A stretch of DNA of 64,000 nucleotides from Siphonodentalium dalli (Eukaryota > Mollusca > Scaphopoda > Gadilida > Siphonodentaliidae), in contig CP136062.1 in NCBI GenBank assembly GCA_032622095.1, positions 136,190,960-136,254,959 of the forward strand, given 5' to 3'. Position numbers and translations under genes: made by a program. The notes beneath the pieces were generated by a model, which was given only the letters and a program-made list of their open reading frames with translations, did no database searches and was not told where the DNA came from. Shown one piece after another: positions 61,301-64,000 of the stretch. Every line of letters begins with the position of its first letter. The first letter of the stretch is position 1.

Positions 61301-62590
61301 TATTAGTCCGAATTTTTCTTTAAAGTTAAAAATCTTTTTTGTTGGGTTTACGGATAATGCGGGTTGAATTTGCCACGGTGGGGGTATGCTAACACTCGAG
61401 TGCACACCTCTTGTTTATTTTATAGTTGGACACTAGCTAACAATTACAGCATAATTTTTCGATACTAAAATATAAGCCTAGTGTATAAGACACATGTTAA
61501 AATATAAGCCTAGTTTATAATAAACATGCTAAAATGTATGCCTAGTTTATAAGAAACATGCTAAAATGTAAGCCTGGTTAATAAGAAACATGCTAAGCTA
61601 ATATGTAAGCCAAGTAAGACATAAGCTAAAATATAAGCCTAGTTTATAAGACACATGTATGCTAAAAGTAAGCCTAGTTTATAATAAACATGCTAAAATG
61701 TAAGTATAGATTATAAGACACATGCTCTTTTAACATGTTTAATATGAGTTTGACAGAGCCATTAAATTTAGCTGTTTCATTGCCCTGATGAGTTTGGTGA
61801 ACTTTTAAAATATATGTTGGTGCATTATATATTTTCATGACTGATCGATGTGGATTTTTTTTTCTTAGACTGACAGGACCAAATTATTTTGGTCAGAAAT
61901 TTTTTGGCCATCTGCAAAAGGCAAATCAAGAGAATAAATTACAGACTAATCTGATATATGTTTATTTCAGTGCTTCATTTTCGTAATCGCAGTATGCTCT
62001 GTACACCAAGTTGGACACTTTGTGTCGGCCAAATCAGTTATTCCTGTGGGAAATCATATAGTCAGTTGGCTTATACTAGGTAAGTTCTCTGATGAATATT
62101 CTCCATTATATTCCTCATATGTTGATCCCAAATCATGCCTTTTTATTCCTCATATGGTGATGCTAACTATAGCATTTCATAACTCTTTCATTAATTATAA
62201 ACACATATTCAATGGAATCACAATAATTGAATAAATACTTTTTAAAAAGTTATTTGAAATACAATGTATTCGGCTGGAAGCTTCATATTCTGAAAACAAA
62301 TACAATTGCTGAACATAGTTATTTTTACGCATGTTATAAATAGATAGGGAAACATACATCATACTAATATCGTATGCTAAATGTCTGTTAACCAGCACAG
62401 CACTGTTGCACCATACAAATGCCTGAGAAAATACAAAAAAAGGTATTTATTTGTAATAAGCTTACACTTGCTTTTTTTTATCTTCAGTGTCCGGCTTTGT
62501 GATACCTCTGTTAACCAGTACGGTAGTGATACACAGACTCAACAGTATTTCTATGGCACTGTTCTCGGTGTTCCTTCTGCTCAGCATATC
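22100..62590 (+). CDS. PIGN: GPI ethanolamine phosphate transferase 1, 23 exons, 3' end outside window
   Basis: This ER-membrane enzyme adds phosphoethanolamine to the first mannose of the growing GPI anchor. Coding starts at the ATG at 22103 and runs through 23 exons whose phases all agree, giving 743 codons plus two bases. Residues 5-26 form an N-terminal membrane anchor. The lumenal alkaline-phosphatase-superfamily domain follows, with VADGLRAD (Asp54), [10 protein letters not shown] (Thr94, candidate nucleophile), DTNGHSH (Asp216, His220), TSDHGM (Asp264, His265) and GSHGAG (His273), the expected two-metal centre. Hydrophobic multi-pass segments begin near residue 450. Long runs match animal PIGN closely, such as the [20 protein letters not shown] region and the [13 protein letters not shown] region. 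The usual protein is about 930 residues, so roughly the last fifth is missing beyond the window. Introns are rich in MITEs. I found no in-frame stop or frameshift in the exon chain. Confidence 0.96.
22976..23097 (+). CDS. PIGN: PIGN exon, residues 76-117
   Basis: Acceptor TTTTTTAG, donor GTACGT. It encodes the most conserved stretch of the family, including [18 protein letters not shown] and [13 protein letters not shown]. Thr94 is the likely nucleophile by family analogy. Gly117 is split after its first base. Confidence 0.97.
23704..24161. mobile_element. Long inverted-repeat foldback element
   Basis: 'GAGTTTAGTGTGCCTGTCAT' through 'GCAGAATTAGGTCCCCAG' at the left is mirrored by 'GACCTCATTCTGC' and 'AATGACAGGCACACTAAACT' at the right. 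Each arm itself contains a smaller inverted pair around 'GTGATGCTA'. A fragment of the same family is at 52895-52970. Confidence 0.83.
24234..24332 (+). CDS. PIGN: PIGN exon, residues 117-150
   Basis: Acceptor TTTAATTTCAG, donor GTAACA. It encodes [16 protein letters not shown] followed by [14 protein letters not shown], both close to other animal PIGN proteins. Asn130 lies in an N-glycosylation sequon (NQS) on the lumenal side. Confidence 0.96.
24548..25500. repeat. Array of the 'GGCATGTTTAGGATCA' repeat in PIGN
   Basis: About five diverged units of roughly 180-200 bp, each with a 'GACTTCTAGATGGGAGCCAT' motif, a 'GGCAGCCATCTTGGATTT' motif and 'TTTGGCACACCCTAC'. Units differ by point changes and small deletions. 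Confidence 0.82.
25896..26002 (+). CDS. PIGN: PIGN exon, residues 150-185
   Basis: Acceptor TTAATTTCTAG, donor GTAAGA. It encodes GASGTHVF, a variable acidic stretch, then [11 protein letters not shown], which aligns with the family. It ends on a codon boundary. Confidence 0.95.
26110..26372. repeat. GTCC-type dispersed repeat, short copy
   Basis: It opens with TACGCCTTTTAAAAAAAACT, contains TCCGTCCATTGGTCC and ends GCCCTAGCAATGCTCTTGTG. Longer copies are at 33633-34190 and 53434-54416, each ending 'GCNCTTGTT'. Confidence 0.72.
26569..26693 (+). CDS. PIGN: PIGN exon, residues 186-227
   Basis: Acceptor TTTTTCATGTAG, donor GTAAGT. It contains [18 protein letters not shown], whose Asp216 and His220 are expected metal ligands. 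Asn194 is in an NRT sequon. The last codon is split after two bases (Glu227). Confidence 0.96.
27591..27834. mobile_element. Foldback MITE with about 110 bp arms
   Basis: TAATGCCCTAAGTAATCGA at the left and its reverse complement at the right bound arms that pair over most of their length, including 'GGATTTAGTCAGAAATATGG' against 'CCATATTTCCGACTAAATCC'. The left arm has an internal duplication (ATATGGCTTGTTG twice). Confidence 0.87.
28360..28502. repeat. 143 bp hairpin in PIGN
   Basis: ATCTCACATGAGTTCCTATT pairs with AATAGGACGAGTGTGAGAT, and the arms continue to a 'GAGCC'/'GGCTC' tip. Confidence 0.83.
28715..29270. mobile_element. Cluster of TTAA-type MITEs with 'GCATTCTCTTATATA' hairpin
   Basis: Three members: a degraded one at 28715-28900, a deletion derivative at 28951-29000 that runs straight from one end to the other (TTAACCCTTGACAAAATTTC), and one at 29141-29270 starting TTAACCCTTTCATGATGGGA and containing the palindrome 'CAGTGCATTCTATAAGAGAATGCATTG'-like core in short form. 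Confidence 0.75.
29324..29454 (+). CDS. PIGN: PIGN exon, residues 227-271
   Basis: Acceptor TTGTATTTCAG, donor GTAAGC. It encodes [12 protein letters not shown] and [19 protein letters not shown]. Asp264 and His265 belong to the second metal site. The preceding intron of 2.6 kb carries two long foldback elements and several TTAA-type MITEs. Confidence 0.96.
30875..31157. mobile_element. TTAA-flanked MITE, family 'CCTCTTCGCTGC', copy 2
   Basis: TTAACCTCTTGGCTGCTATA at the left and CAGCAGTGGAGAAGTTAA at the right, TTAA at both edges, interior matching the copy at 19342-19667 ('GAACTCAGAAATTAGTGCCTCGG'). Confidence 0.75.
31292..31411 (+). CDS. PIGN: PIGN exon, residues 271-311
   Basis: Acceptor TCTATGACAG, donor GTAAGT after CACAA. 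It encodes [20 protein letters not shown]; His273 is the last metal ligand of the alkaline-phosphatase-like fold. The exon ends one base into Lys311. Confidence 0.96.
32531..33515. mobile_element. hAT-like MITE 2, 985 bp, 8 bp target duplication (7/8)
   Basis: It starts TAGTGTTGAAACAATTAGTC and ends GTCGTTTCAACTCTA. The flanks are ACACAGGC (32523-32530) and AAACAGGC (33516-33523), differing at one base. 'GTCGACTAGTCG' words lie in both ends. No transposase frame. Confidence 0.82.
33633..34190. repeat. GTCC-type dispersed repeat, medium copy
   Basis: It opens 'TATGCCCTTTTTGAAAAAAGG', has GTCCGTCTGTCCG words at 33670-33712 and two repeats of 'GATAACTCCAGTTT...CAAAG', and ends GCCCTAGCGATGCTCTTGTT. 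Confidence 0.8.
35292..35332 (+). CDS. PIGN: PIGN exon, residues 311-324
   Basis: This 41 bp exon has acceptor TTTTATAAG and donor GTATGT. It encodes [14 protein letters not shown], matching the position of the KEWRLENWKRLDVNQ segment in vertebrate proteins. Both neighbouring junctions keep the frame. Confidence 0.9.
35711..36168. mobile_element. TTAA-type MITE pair with 'GCATTCTCTTATATA' hairpins
   Basis: Two copies abut: 35711 (TTAACCCCTTAATTATGGGA) to 35943, and 35939 (TTAACCCTTTCATGATGGGA) to 36168 ending GTCATGTAAGAGTTAA. Both carry paired 'AATGCATTCTCT' and 'AGAGAATGCA' arms around a 'GGCTCCCTATGGGAG' core. Confidence 0.8.
36232..36460. mobile_element. TTAA-type MITE, same family, opposite orientation
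   Basis: It begins TTAACCCTTCCATGTCTGAA, which is the reverse complement of the usual right end, and finishes 'GGATCTTTAATGCTGAAATGGTTAA', the reverse of the usual left end. It lies about 50 bp before the exon at 36514. Confidence 0.78.
36514..36573 (+). CDS. PIGN: PIGN exon, residues 325-344
   Basis: The 60 bp exon encodes [20 protein letters not shown], close to the family ADIAPLM and PLNSV signature. Acceptor TATTTTTCAG, donor GTATGT. A partial copy of the exon start (TTTTTTAGGCTGATAT) sits directly upstream, making a decoy acceptor 17 bases before the true one. A TTAA-type MITE begins 17 bp after the donor. Confidence 0.94.
36591..36823. mobile_element. Chimeric TTAA-type MITE 17 bp after a PIGN donor
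   Basis: The ends TTAACCATTTGAGTGCCAAT and GACCTGGCACTCAAAGGGTTAA belong to the family seen at 59414-59644. The core at 36703-36779 is the 'AGGCCAATGCATTCTCTTAT' hairpin of the other TTAA family. The core hairpin is nearly perfect. Confidence 0.8.
37483..37575 (+). CDS. PIGN: PIGN exon, residues 345-375
   Basis: Acceptor CATATTCCAG, donor GTAATT. It encodes [11 protein letters not shown] and [13 protein letters not shown], corresponding to the ILPVDYL and NAVQILEQFK segments of vertebrate PIGN. It is 31 whole codons. Confidence 0.95.
38238..38293 (+). CDS. PIGN: PIGN exon, residues 376-394
   Basis: Acceptor TTATTCCAG, donor GTAAGA. It encodes [18 protein letters not shown], aligned with VKMTQKK and FTPFK in vertebrates. 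It ends two bases into Lys394. Confidence 0.94.
39047..39068 (+). CDS. PIGN: PIGN 22 bp microexon, residues 394-401
   Basis: The exon is only 22 bp, flanked by TTTTTCAG and GTATGT, and encodes the end of Lys394 then NLTLSDQ. Without it the frames of the flanking exons do not join. The NLT at 395-397 is a possible glycosylation sequon. Vertebrate proteins have LLSDSKQ here. Confidence 0.85.
39823..39879 (+). CDS. PIGN: PIGN exon, residues 402-420
   Basis: Acceptor CTATTTCACAG, donor GTGAGT. It encodes [19 protein letters not shown], a helical segment before the first polytopic membrane span. It is 19 whole codons. Confidence 0.9.
40718..40797 (+). CDS. PIGN: PIGN exon, residues 421-447
   Basis: Acceptor TTGTTTTCAG, donor GTAAGT. 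It encodes [18 protein letters not shown], nearly identical to the family signature LSYYHTYDRFFLG just before the membrane domain. It ends two bases into Gly447. Confidence 0.96.
41473..41636. mobile_element. Short inverted-repeat MITE, second copy
   Basis: ACAGAATACAACTTGCATCA at the left pairs with GATGCGCGTTGTGTTCTGT at the right. The middle is itself palindromic (GTTGCGGACGGCGCA against TGCGCCATCCGCAAC). Confidence 0.83.
42640..42830. mobile_element. Possible pogo/Tigger-like MITE remnant
   Basis: The stretch 'AAAACCTCTCCAAACCGGAC' with repeated 'CTCT...CCGAAT' words resembles ends of Tigger-like MITEs known from many animals. I matched it by resemblance only, without finding a clean partner end. 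Confidence 0.4.
43028..43215 (+). CDS. PIGN: PIGN exon, residues 447-510
   Basis: Acceptor TTGTCTTTGCAG, donor GTAAGT. It encodes a membrane span ([16 protein letters not shown]), a charged loop, and the start of a second span ([15 protein letters not shown]). The pattern of FIGWICY matches FVGWISY in vertebrates. Confidence 0.95.
43678..43802. repeat. Tandem repeat, about 22 bp period, six units
   Basis: The unit is a variant of TGAGACAAGTGAAATATGAC, repeated six times with increasing divergence towards the right ('GAGACCAGGGAAATATGA'). Confidence 0.88.
44463..44535 (+). CDS. PIGN: PIGN exon, residues 510-534
   Basis: Acceptor CCCTTGCAG, donor GTAATT. It encodes [20 protein letters not shown], matching the CPWTYYVYGLLPLPIW segment of vertebrate PIGN. 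The intron before it carries a short-period tandem repeat at 43.7 kb. Confidence 0.95.
44736..45333. mobile_element. Inverted-repeat element, about 600 bp
   Basis: TTGATAAAACGCTCGGTAAT and following 'TCCAA' pair imperfectly with 'TTGGAATTGCCAAGTGATTT' at the right. Inner arms 'TCTAAGACATGCGCAC' and 'TGCACATGTCTTAGA', then 'GCCAACTCGCACTG' and 'CAGTGCGAGTTGG', also pair. Confidence 0.78.
45752..46548. mobile_element. Possible MITE with 'GGGACGGGCGGCC' ends
   Basis: AAAGGGACGGGCGGCCGTCG at the left and AGGGAAGGCCGCCCTTATCTTT at the right are imperfect inverse copies. An 83-codon open frame at 46251-46502 has no recognisable domain. Confidence 0.55.
46620..46722 (+). CDS. PIGN: PIGN exon, residues 534-568
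   Basis: Acceptor TTACTTTCAG, donor GTCAGT, which is weaker than the other donors. It encodes [15 protein letters not shown] and [11 protein letters not shown], a loop and membrane helix. Frame joins both sides. Confidence 0.92.
46780..47125. mobile_element. Small MITE with 'GTTAGTCCGAG' ends and subterminal repeats
   Basis: GTTAGTCCGAG at 46780 is matched by CTCGGACTAAC at 47115. Directly inside the left end a 16 bp unit (CGAGGGTTCAATAGTC) is repeated about four to five times. Confidence 0.75.
47216..48421. mobile_element. hAT-like MITE 3, 1206 bp, exact 8 bp target duplication
   Basis: It starts TAGAGTTGTAACGGTGTCGG and ends 'AACCTTCCAACACTA'. CTTGCAAC flanks it on both sides (47208-47215 and 48422-48429). 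'CCGAGACCGAGACCGAGG' near the right end and 'GGTGTCGGTGTTG' near the left are subterminal repeats. The 84-codon frame at 47987-48241 has no domain I recognise. Confidence 0.88.
48661..48753 (+). CDS. PIGN: PIGN exon, residues 569-599
   Basis: Acceptor TTTTTTTGTAG, donor GTACGT. It encodes [20 protein letters not shown] and ends NK, a membrane helix that aligns with the RYMLTAGLTAFAAW region. It is 31 whole codons. Confidence 0.93.
49005..51640. repeat. 'GGCATGTTTAGGATCA' repeat split by a 2.2 kb insertion
   Basis: The left part (49005-49202, 'CACCCTACAGGCCACGTCC') and the right part (51376-51640, 'GGCACACCGTACAGCC', 'GGCATGTTTGGGATCACC') are pieces of the same dispersed repeat as at 24.5-25.5 kb. 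Joining them at the TTAA restores the usual 'ATTCATTAAAAACATGG'-like context. Confidence 0.8.
49203..51375. mobile_element. 2.17 kb TTAA-flanked non-autonomous element
   Basis: It starts CCCTTTACCCAACAG and ends CTGAACGCTAAAGGG, with TTAA duplicated at 49199-49202 and 51376-51379. This is the signature of piggyBac-type insertion: TTAA target and CCC-initial ends. No frame over 100 codons is present, so it is non-autonomous. Its interior (49.4-51.3 kb) is AT-rich. Confidence 0.83.
51880..52125. mobile_element. TTAA-type MITE with near-perfect hairpin core
   Basis: It contains 'GCATTAAAGATCCTGTGCCA', two hairpin modules and ends GTCATTGAAGGGTTAA. The module at 52007-52077 pairs 'GCCAATGAATTCTCTTATAT' with 'ATATAAGAGAATGCATTGGC' around 'GGCTCCCTATGGGAG'. 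It lies about 110 bp before the exon at 52234. Confidence 0.82.
52234..52325 (+). CDS. PIGN: PIGN exon, residues 600-630
   Basis: Acceptor TTGATTTCAG, donor GTAAGT. It encodes [20 protein letters not shown], close to the VFPLMPVVGRK signature. The donor region is duplicated in tandem 70 bp downstream; reading on to the second donor would pass a TAA, so the first donor is the functional one. Confidence 0.95.
52318..52455 (+). repeat. PIGN: 70 bp tandem duplication of a PIGN splice donor
   Basis: AATATGGTGTAAGTTTATTT at 52319 recurs at 52389, exactly 70 bp on, followed by the same 'CACTTCACTTTTACC' and 'CTATACTAAATG' sequence with only a few differences. The duplicated copy includes a second perfect GTAAGT donor. 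Confidence 0.9.
53434..54416. repeat. GTCC-type dispersed repeat, full-length copy
   Basis: It opens TTTATACGCCCTTTTGAAAA and has GTCCGTCCGTCCGGGCGTCC words at 53477-53525. Four or five diverged units of about 160-180 bp follow ('GATGATAACTTTAG', 'GGGTTCCGTCCGCCAATTTT', 'GAGTTATGCCCCTT'). It ends GGGCGTATATTGCACGCCCA and 'GCTCTTGTTTT', the reverse of its beginning. Confidence 0.82.
54553..55058. repeat. 51 bp minisatellite, about ten units
   Basis: The unit GGCCAGTGTGAACCCTGCTT plus 'GTTGGGGCATAAATGGTAGA' and 'ATTTAATTAAT' repeats every 51 bp with few changes, ending about 130 bp before the exon at 55187. The units are much more alike than those of the 66 bp array, suggesting a younger expansion. 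Confidence 0.95.
55187..55237 (+). CDS. PIGN: PIGN exon, residues 630-647
   Basis: This 51 bp exon has acceptor ATTTCTTTCAG and donor GTGAGT. It encodes [16 protein letters not shown], a hydrophobic segment in the place of the VMGAGLLVLLL helix. Identity is low, but the phase fits on both sides. Confidence 0.78.
55846..56045. repeat. 200 bp hairpin
   Basis: 'GGTGACATGTAATAAACACA' pairs with 'TGTGTTTATTACACATCACC', and 'ACATGTGTTAATGGGTT' pairs with 'AACCCATTAACACACATG'. The tip carries 'TAGAACTCGAGGA' repeats. Confidence 0.85.
56379..56573. repeat. 65 bp tandem triplication
   Basis: CAGCATCTGTGGTACAACCT begins copies at 56379, 56444 and 56509, each exactly 65 bp apart with one to a few differences. 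Confidence 0.93.
56653..57889. mobile_element. hAT-like MITE 4, 1237 bp, exact 8 bp target duplication
   Basis: It starts TAGTGCTGGGCGGTATGACG and ends AATATCGCCCAGCCCTA. AATTTTTC flanks both sides (56645-56652 and 57890-57897). The ends and the 'ATATCG' repeats just inside them match the element at 13304-14418, though the interiors differ. A 99-codon frame at 56789-57088 has no recognisable domain. Confidence 0.92.
58897..58975 (+). CDS. PIGN: PIGN exon, residues 647-673 (less certain)
   Basis: Acceptor GTTTCTATAG, donor GTATGT. It encodes [20 protein letters not shown]. It is chosen because the exon before ends two bases into a codon and the exon after starts in phase 0, so a piece of 1 + 3n bases is required; this one is 79 bp. 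FLVVSSARK resembles SLCVVTSLMKRK in vertebrates. A pyrimidine-rich decoy acceptor (TCTCCCGACAG) lies inside it, so its 3' portion could be wrong. Confidence 0.65.
59101..59491 (+). repeat. 198 bp tandem duplication
   Basis: AAAACGGTGCCATTTCTATT begins at 59101 and again at 59299; the copies are nearly identical over at least 193 bp. Each includes the left half of the MITE that is complete at 59414-59644. Confidence 0.93.
59414..59644. mobile_element. Palindromic TTAA-type MITE
   Basis: TTAACCCTTTCAGTGCCAAG at the left and CTTGGCACTGGAAGGGTTAA at the right, with arms that pair through 'GATTTTTGTATCAACCCATA' and on to a 'TGTGATACATTAATGTATCACA' tip. Each arm is about 100 bp apart from an AT-rich expansion on the left. 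Confidence 0.9.
59872..60335 (+). repeat. About 249 bp tandem duplication
   Basis: 'CCGATTGAGCCCAAACTTGC' at 59875 recurs as 'CCGATTGAACCCAAACTTGC' at 60124. The copies share 'CCTTCAACTGCCACCG' and 'TAATTAATGAGCGTTTGTAT' at the same offset with scattered changes. Confidence 0.87.
60390..60640 (+). repeat. Diverged duplication of 'TGACCTTG...GATAT' block
   Basis: 'AATGACCTTGGGCGATATCT' near 60447 recurs as 'AATGACCTTGGCCGATATTT' near 60585, with the upstream 'GGTACCC' and 'TTTGTCC' words also repeated. Confidence 0.7.
60964..61416. repeat. Dispersed repeat 'TATACCCCACTTTCG', second GTCC-type family
   Basis: It opens TATACCCCACTTTCGAAGAA then an inverse 'TGGGGGGATATA', has CCGTCCGTCCG at 61057-61067, and ends 'GGGGGTATGCTAACACTCGA' and 'CACCTCTTGTTT'. 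Two copies of 'AACTATGAACCGATTTAAAT'-like text lie inside. Confidence 0.72.
61464..61725. repeat. Tandem repeat, about 31 bp period, eight units
   Basis: The unit is AAAATATAAGCCTAGTTTAT plus AAGACACATGCT, with indels between copies. It ends about 245 bp before the PIGN exon at 61971. Confidence 0.88.
61971..62079 (+). CDS. PIGN: PIGN exon, residues 674-710
   Basis: Acceptor TTTATTTCAG, donor GTAAGT. It encodes a membrane helix ([15 protein letters not shown]) and the loop to [11 protein letters not shown], aligned with the MNQIISWATL region of vertebrate PIGN. It ends one base into Val710. Confidence 0.9.
62488..62590 (+). CDS. PIGN: PIGN exon ending at a U12-type donor, residues 710-744
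   Basis: Acceptor TTTATCTTCAG. It encodes [20 protein letters not shown] and then [11 protein letters not shown], aligned with the SLVVPLLSSP and YLLLSTGYEALF segments of vertebrate PIGN. No GT donor fits before an in-frame TGA about 20 bases on. Instead the exon ends at 62590, followed by ATATCCTTT at 62591, the consensus of a minor-spliceosome AT-AC intron. The split codon (TC plus one base) gives Ser744, and the next residues expected from the family are YEALF. Confidence 0.9.
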
Positions 62591-64000
62591 ATATCCTTTA
62601 TTTCTCTGAATTTTATTGTAATTGTTCTTGAGATTTAACCCTATGATTACTACCGGTAATGGATTCTCCCATTCAGTTCAGAATGTATACACTGGAGTGG
62701 TCCATTCTTCAATTGTAGGAATGGTCAGGTTATGATCAGGTTAGGCTCTTCAGGTGACAATTCACCTGAAGAGCTTAACCCAAGCCAAATCATTTATACT
62801 ATATTTCAATACAAAAAGTATTTGTACACCAAATACCTAATTACCTAAGTCATCATACTTAACAAGGAATTTATACCGACCAGGCCTCAGCTCACAAGGC
62901 GACTCGGGCGAGATTGTCGCCTTACTGTCGCTGACTTCGCCCTATCGTCGCTCTAAGGCGAAATCGAAGTCGCCTTCAATTTTAGGGGGATTTTTTTGTT
63001 TGTTTTTTTCTTAATTTTTTTTCTAGTTTTTTTTCCGGACATGTCTGGACATGTCCGTATATAGATGAATTGTGGCGGCCATCCCAAAAAGAAACAGACG
63101 ATGCAGAGCCAAAGACCCAAGTGTTTAAAATAAAAAATAAAAATATGACCTATTGTTTTGTGTTGTTATTCCGTCGCCTTTGTTCCCTTTGCGGTAATGA
63201 ATGTTAATCACGAATGTTTTGACATGCTGAAAACACGATGAGATGTTCGCATCTGTGTTGTTACTGACCATCGTGAGTGTCACAAATAAATGTTTTAATT
63301 AACTTAAAAGACCGCCGCCCCGCTTTTCAGATATAAAACAATTACGACATTATCAGAGTATGTACCCGGCGCTTCGGAAGTTCGTTTCGGTAACGCGTCG
63401 GACTTTTTGAAGAGACCGCGTCGGACTTTTTGAAGAGACCGACTTCCGTAAATAAAATAATGTCAAGTTTATTGCTTTAATCGGATTATACCAGTGATGT
63501 TGGCATTAATTAAGGGAGGCCATTATTTAATAAAAGCTTTTGCAACTCCTTTGTTAGTCCTTCTTGTTTATTTTAGCGGACACCCACATTACAGCCGTGA
63601 CCAAATTAAACTTAAAAAGTTACATGCATCATGATTCAAACTGTACAAACGTATCTTCCAAGCTGCAGTCTAGGAAATAATACTACTTTCATAAATTAGT
63701 TAAAAAAGTAACTATTGTAACTTGATAATTGTCTTGCTTAAATGATAGCTACACAAAACATTTCCAAAAAATTTAAATGTATAATAACAATTAATTAAGC
63801 TAATTTCAGATAAAGTCAAATTTTTTTTAGTTTTATTTGTTATTTTATCTTTTTAAATTTTGTATTGTCAGATGTTATAAAATAAAGCGATATTTGAAAA
63901 TTGTCAATTTTTGGTAGTCTCTCCCCACCCTGAAGTCTCCCTAAATTTCCTGAAGTCTCCCTAAATTTCCTGGAGGGAGACTTCAAGTCTCCCTGTTCTG
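62591..64000 (+). other. PIGN: Start of U12-type AT-AC intron of PIGN, runs off window
   Basis: The intron opens with ATATCCTTT, matching the U12 5' splice-site consensus at all nine positions. A strong hairpin lies at 62739-62780. A palindromic stretch built of 'ggcgac' words lies at 62880-62980. A 26 bp direct duplication lies at about 63395-63445, and a duplicated, partly inverted 'gaagtctccc' motif at 63938-63995. I found no convincing U12 branch point followed by AC and a codon series for YEALF, so the next exon is probably outside the window. Confidence 0.8.
62739..62780. repeat. Near-perfect hairpin in the last intron
   Basis: GGTTAGGCTCTTCAGGTGA is followed almost directly by its near-complete reverse complement TTCACCTGAAGAGCTTAACC. 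It resembles the two joined ends of a foldback element with the middle lost. Confidence 0.8.

Noticed and set aside
62488-62625. Reading the last exon to the TGA as the end of a short PIGN isoform
   Set aside because: The alignment to PIGN continues past this point and a perfect U12 donor sits just before the stop; a truncated membrane domain is less likely.
1-64000. CRISPR arrays, ribosome binding sites, operons
   Set aside because: The window is a eukaryotic, intron-bearing locus. The tandem repeats have no spacer structure and there are no bacterial gene sets.

Overview
This is an AT-rich, intron-rich eukaryotic genomic window. It holds one recognisable protein gene, most of PIGN (GPI ethanolamine phosphate transferase 1) on the + strand from about 22.1 kb to beyond 62.6 kb, set in a dense field of non-autonomous transposable elements and tandem repeats. 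The organism is most likely a bivalve or other marine mollusc. That is an inference from several dispersed elements that carry runs of GTCCGTCCGTCC near one end and start with inverted text such as 'tatacgccctttt', a repeat style I associate with mollusc genomes, plus the very high density of short inverted-repeat elements. No bacterial or organellar features are present.

Layout. 1-22,100: no gene I can support. It holds two related terminal-inverted-repeat elements (2,421-3,433 and 10,426-11,516), a foldback at 4.5 kb, a 3.4 kb minisatellite of about 51 units of 66 bp (5,562-8,950) with open frames on both strands, a 3.5 kb element with near-perfect 48 bp terminal inverted repeats (13,143-16,630) that contains a hAT-like MITE with an exact 8 bp target duplication, and several smaller repeats. 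22,100-62,590: 23 coding exons of PIGN, all phase-compatible, giving 743 codons plus two bases. They cover the N-terminal membrane anchor, the whole lumenal phosphoethanolamine transferase domain with its metal ligands and nucleophile region, and the first part of the multi-pass membrane region. 62,591-64,000: the start of the next intron, which runs off the window. The expected remaining part of the protein (roughly the last fifth) lies outside.

Two points stand out. The last intron begins with ATATCCTTT, the textbook 5' splice site of a U12-type (minor spliceosome) AT-AC intron, and it falls exactly where the PIGN protein alignment needs the exon to end. The repeats are also unusually legible: at least three more hAT-like MITEs with 8 bp target duplications, a set of TTAA-flanked (piggyBac-like) MITE families including a 2.2 kb one nested cleanly inside an older repeat, and a MITE whose ends come from one family and whose core hairpin comes from another.
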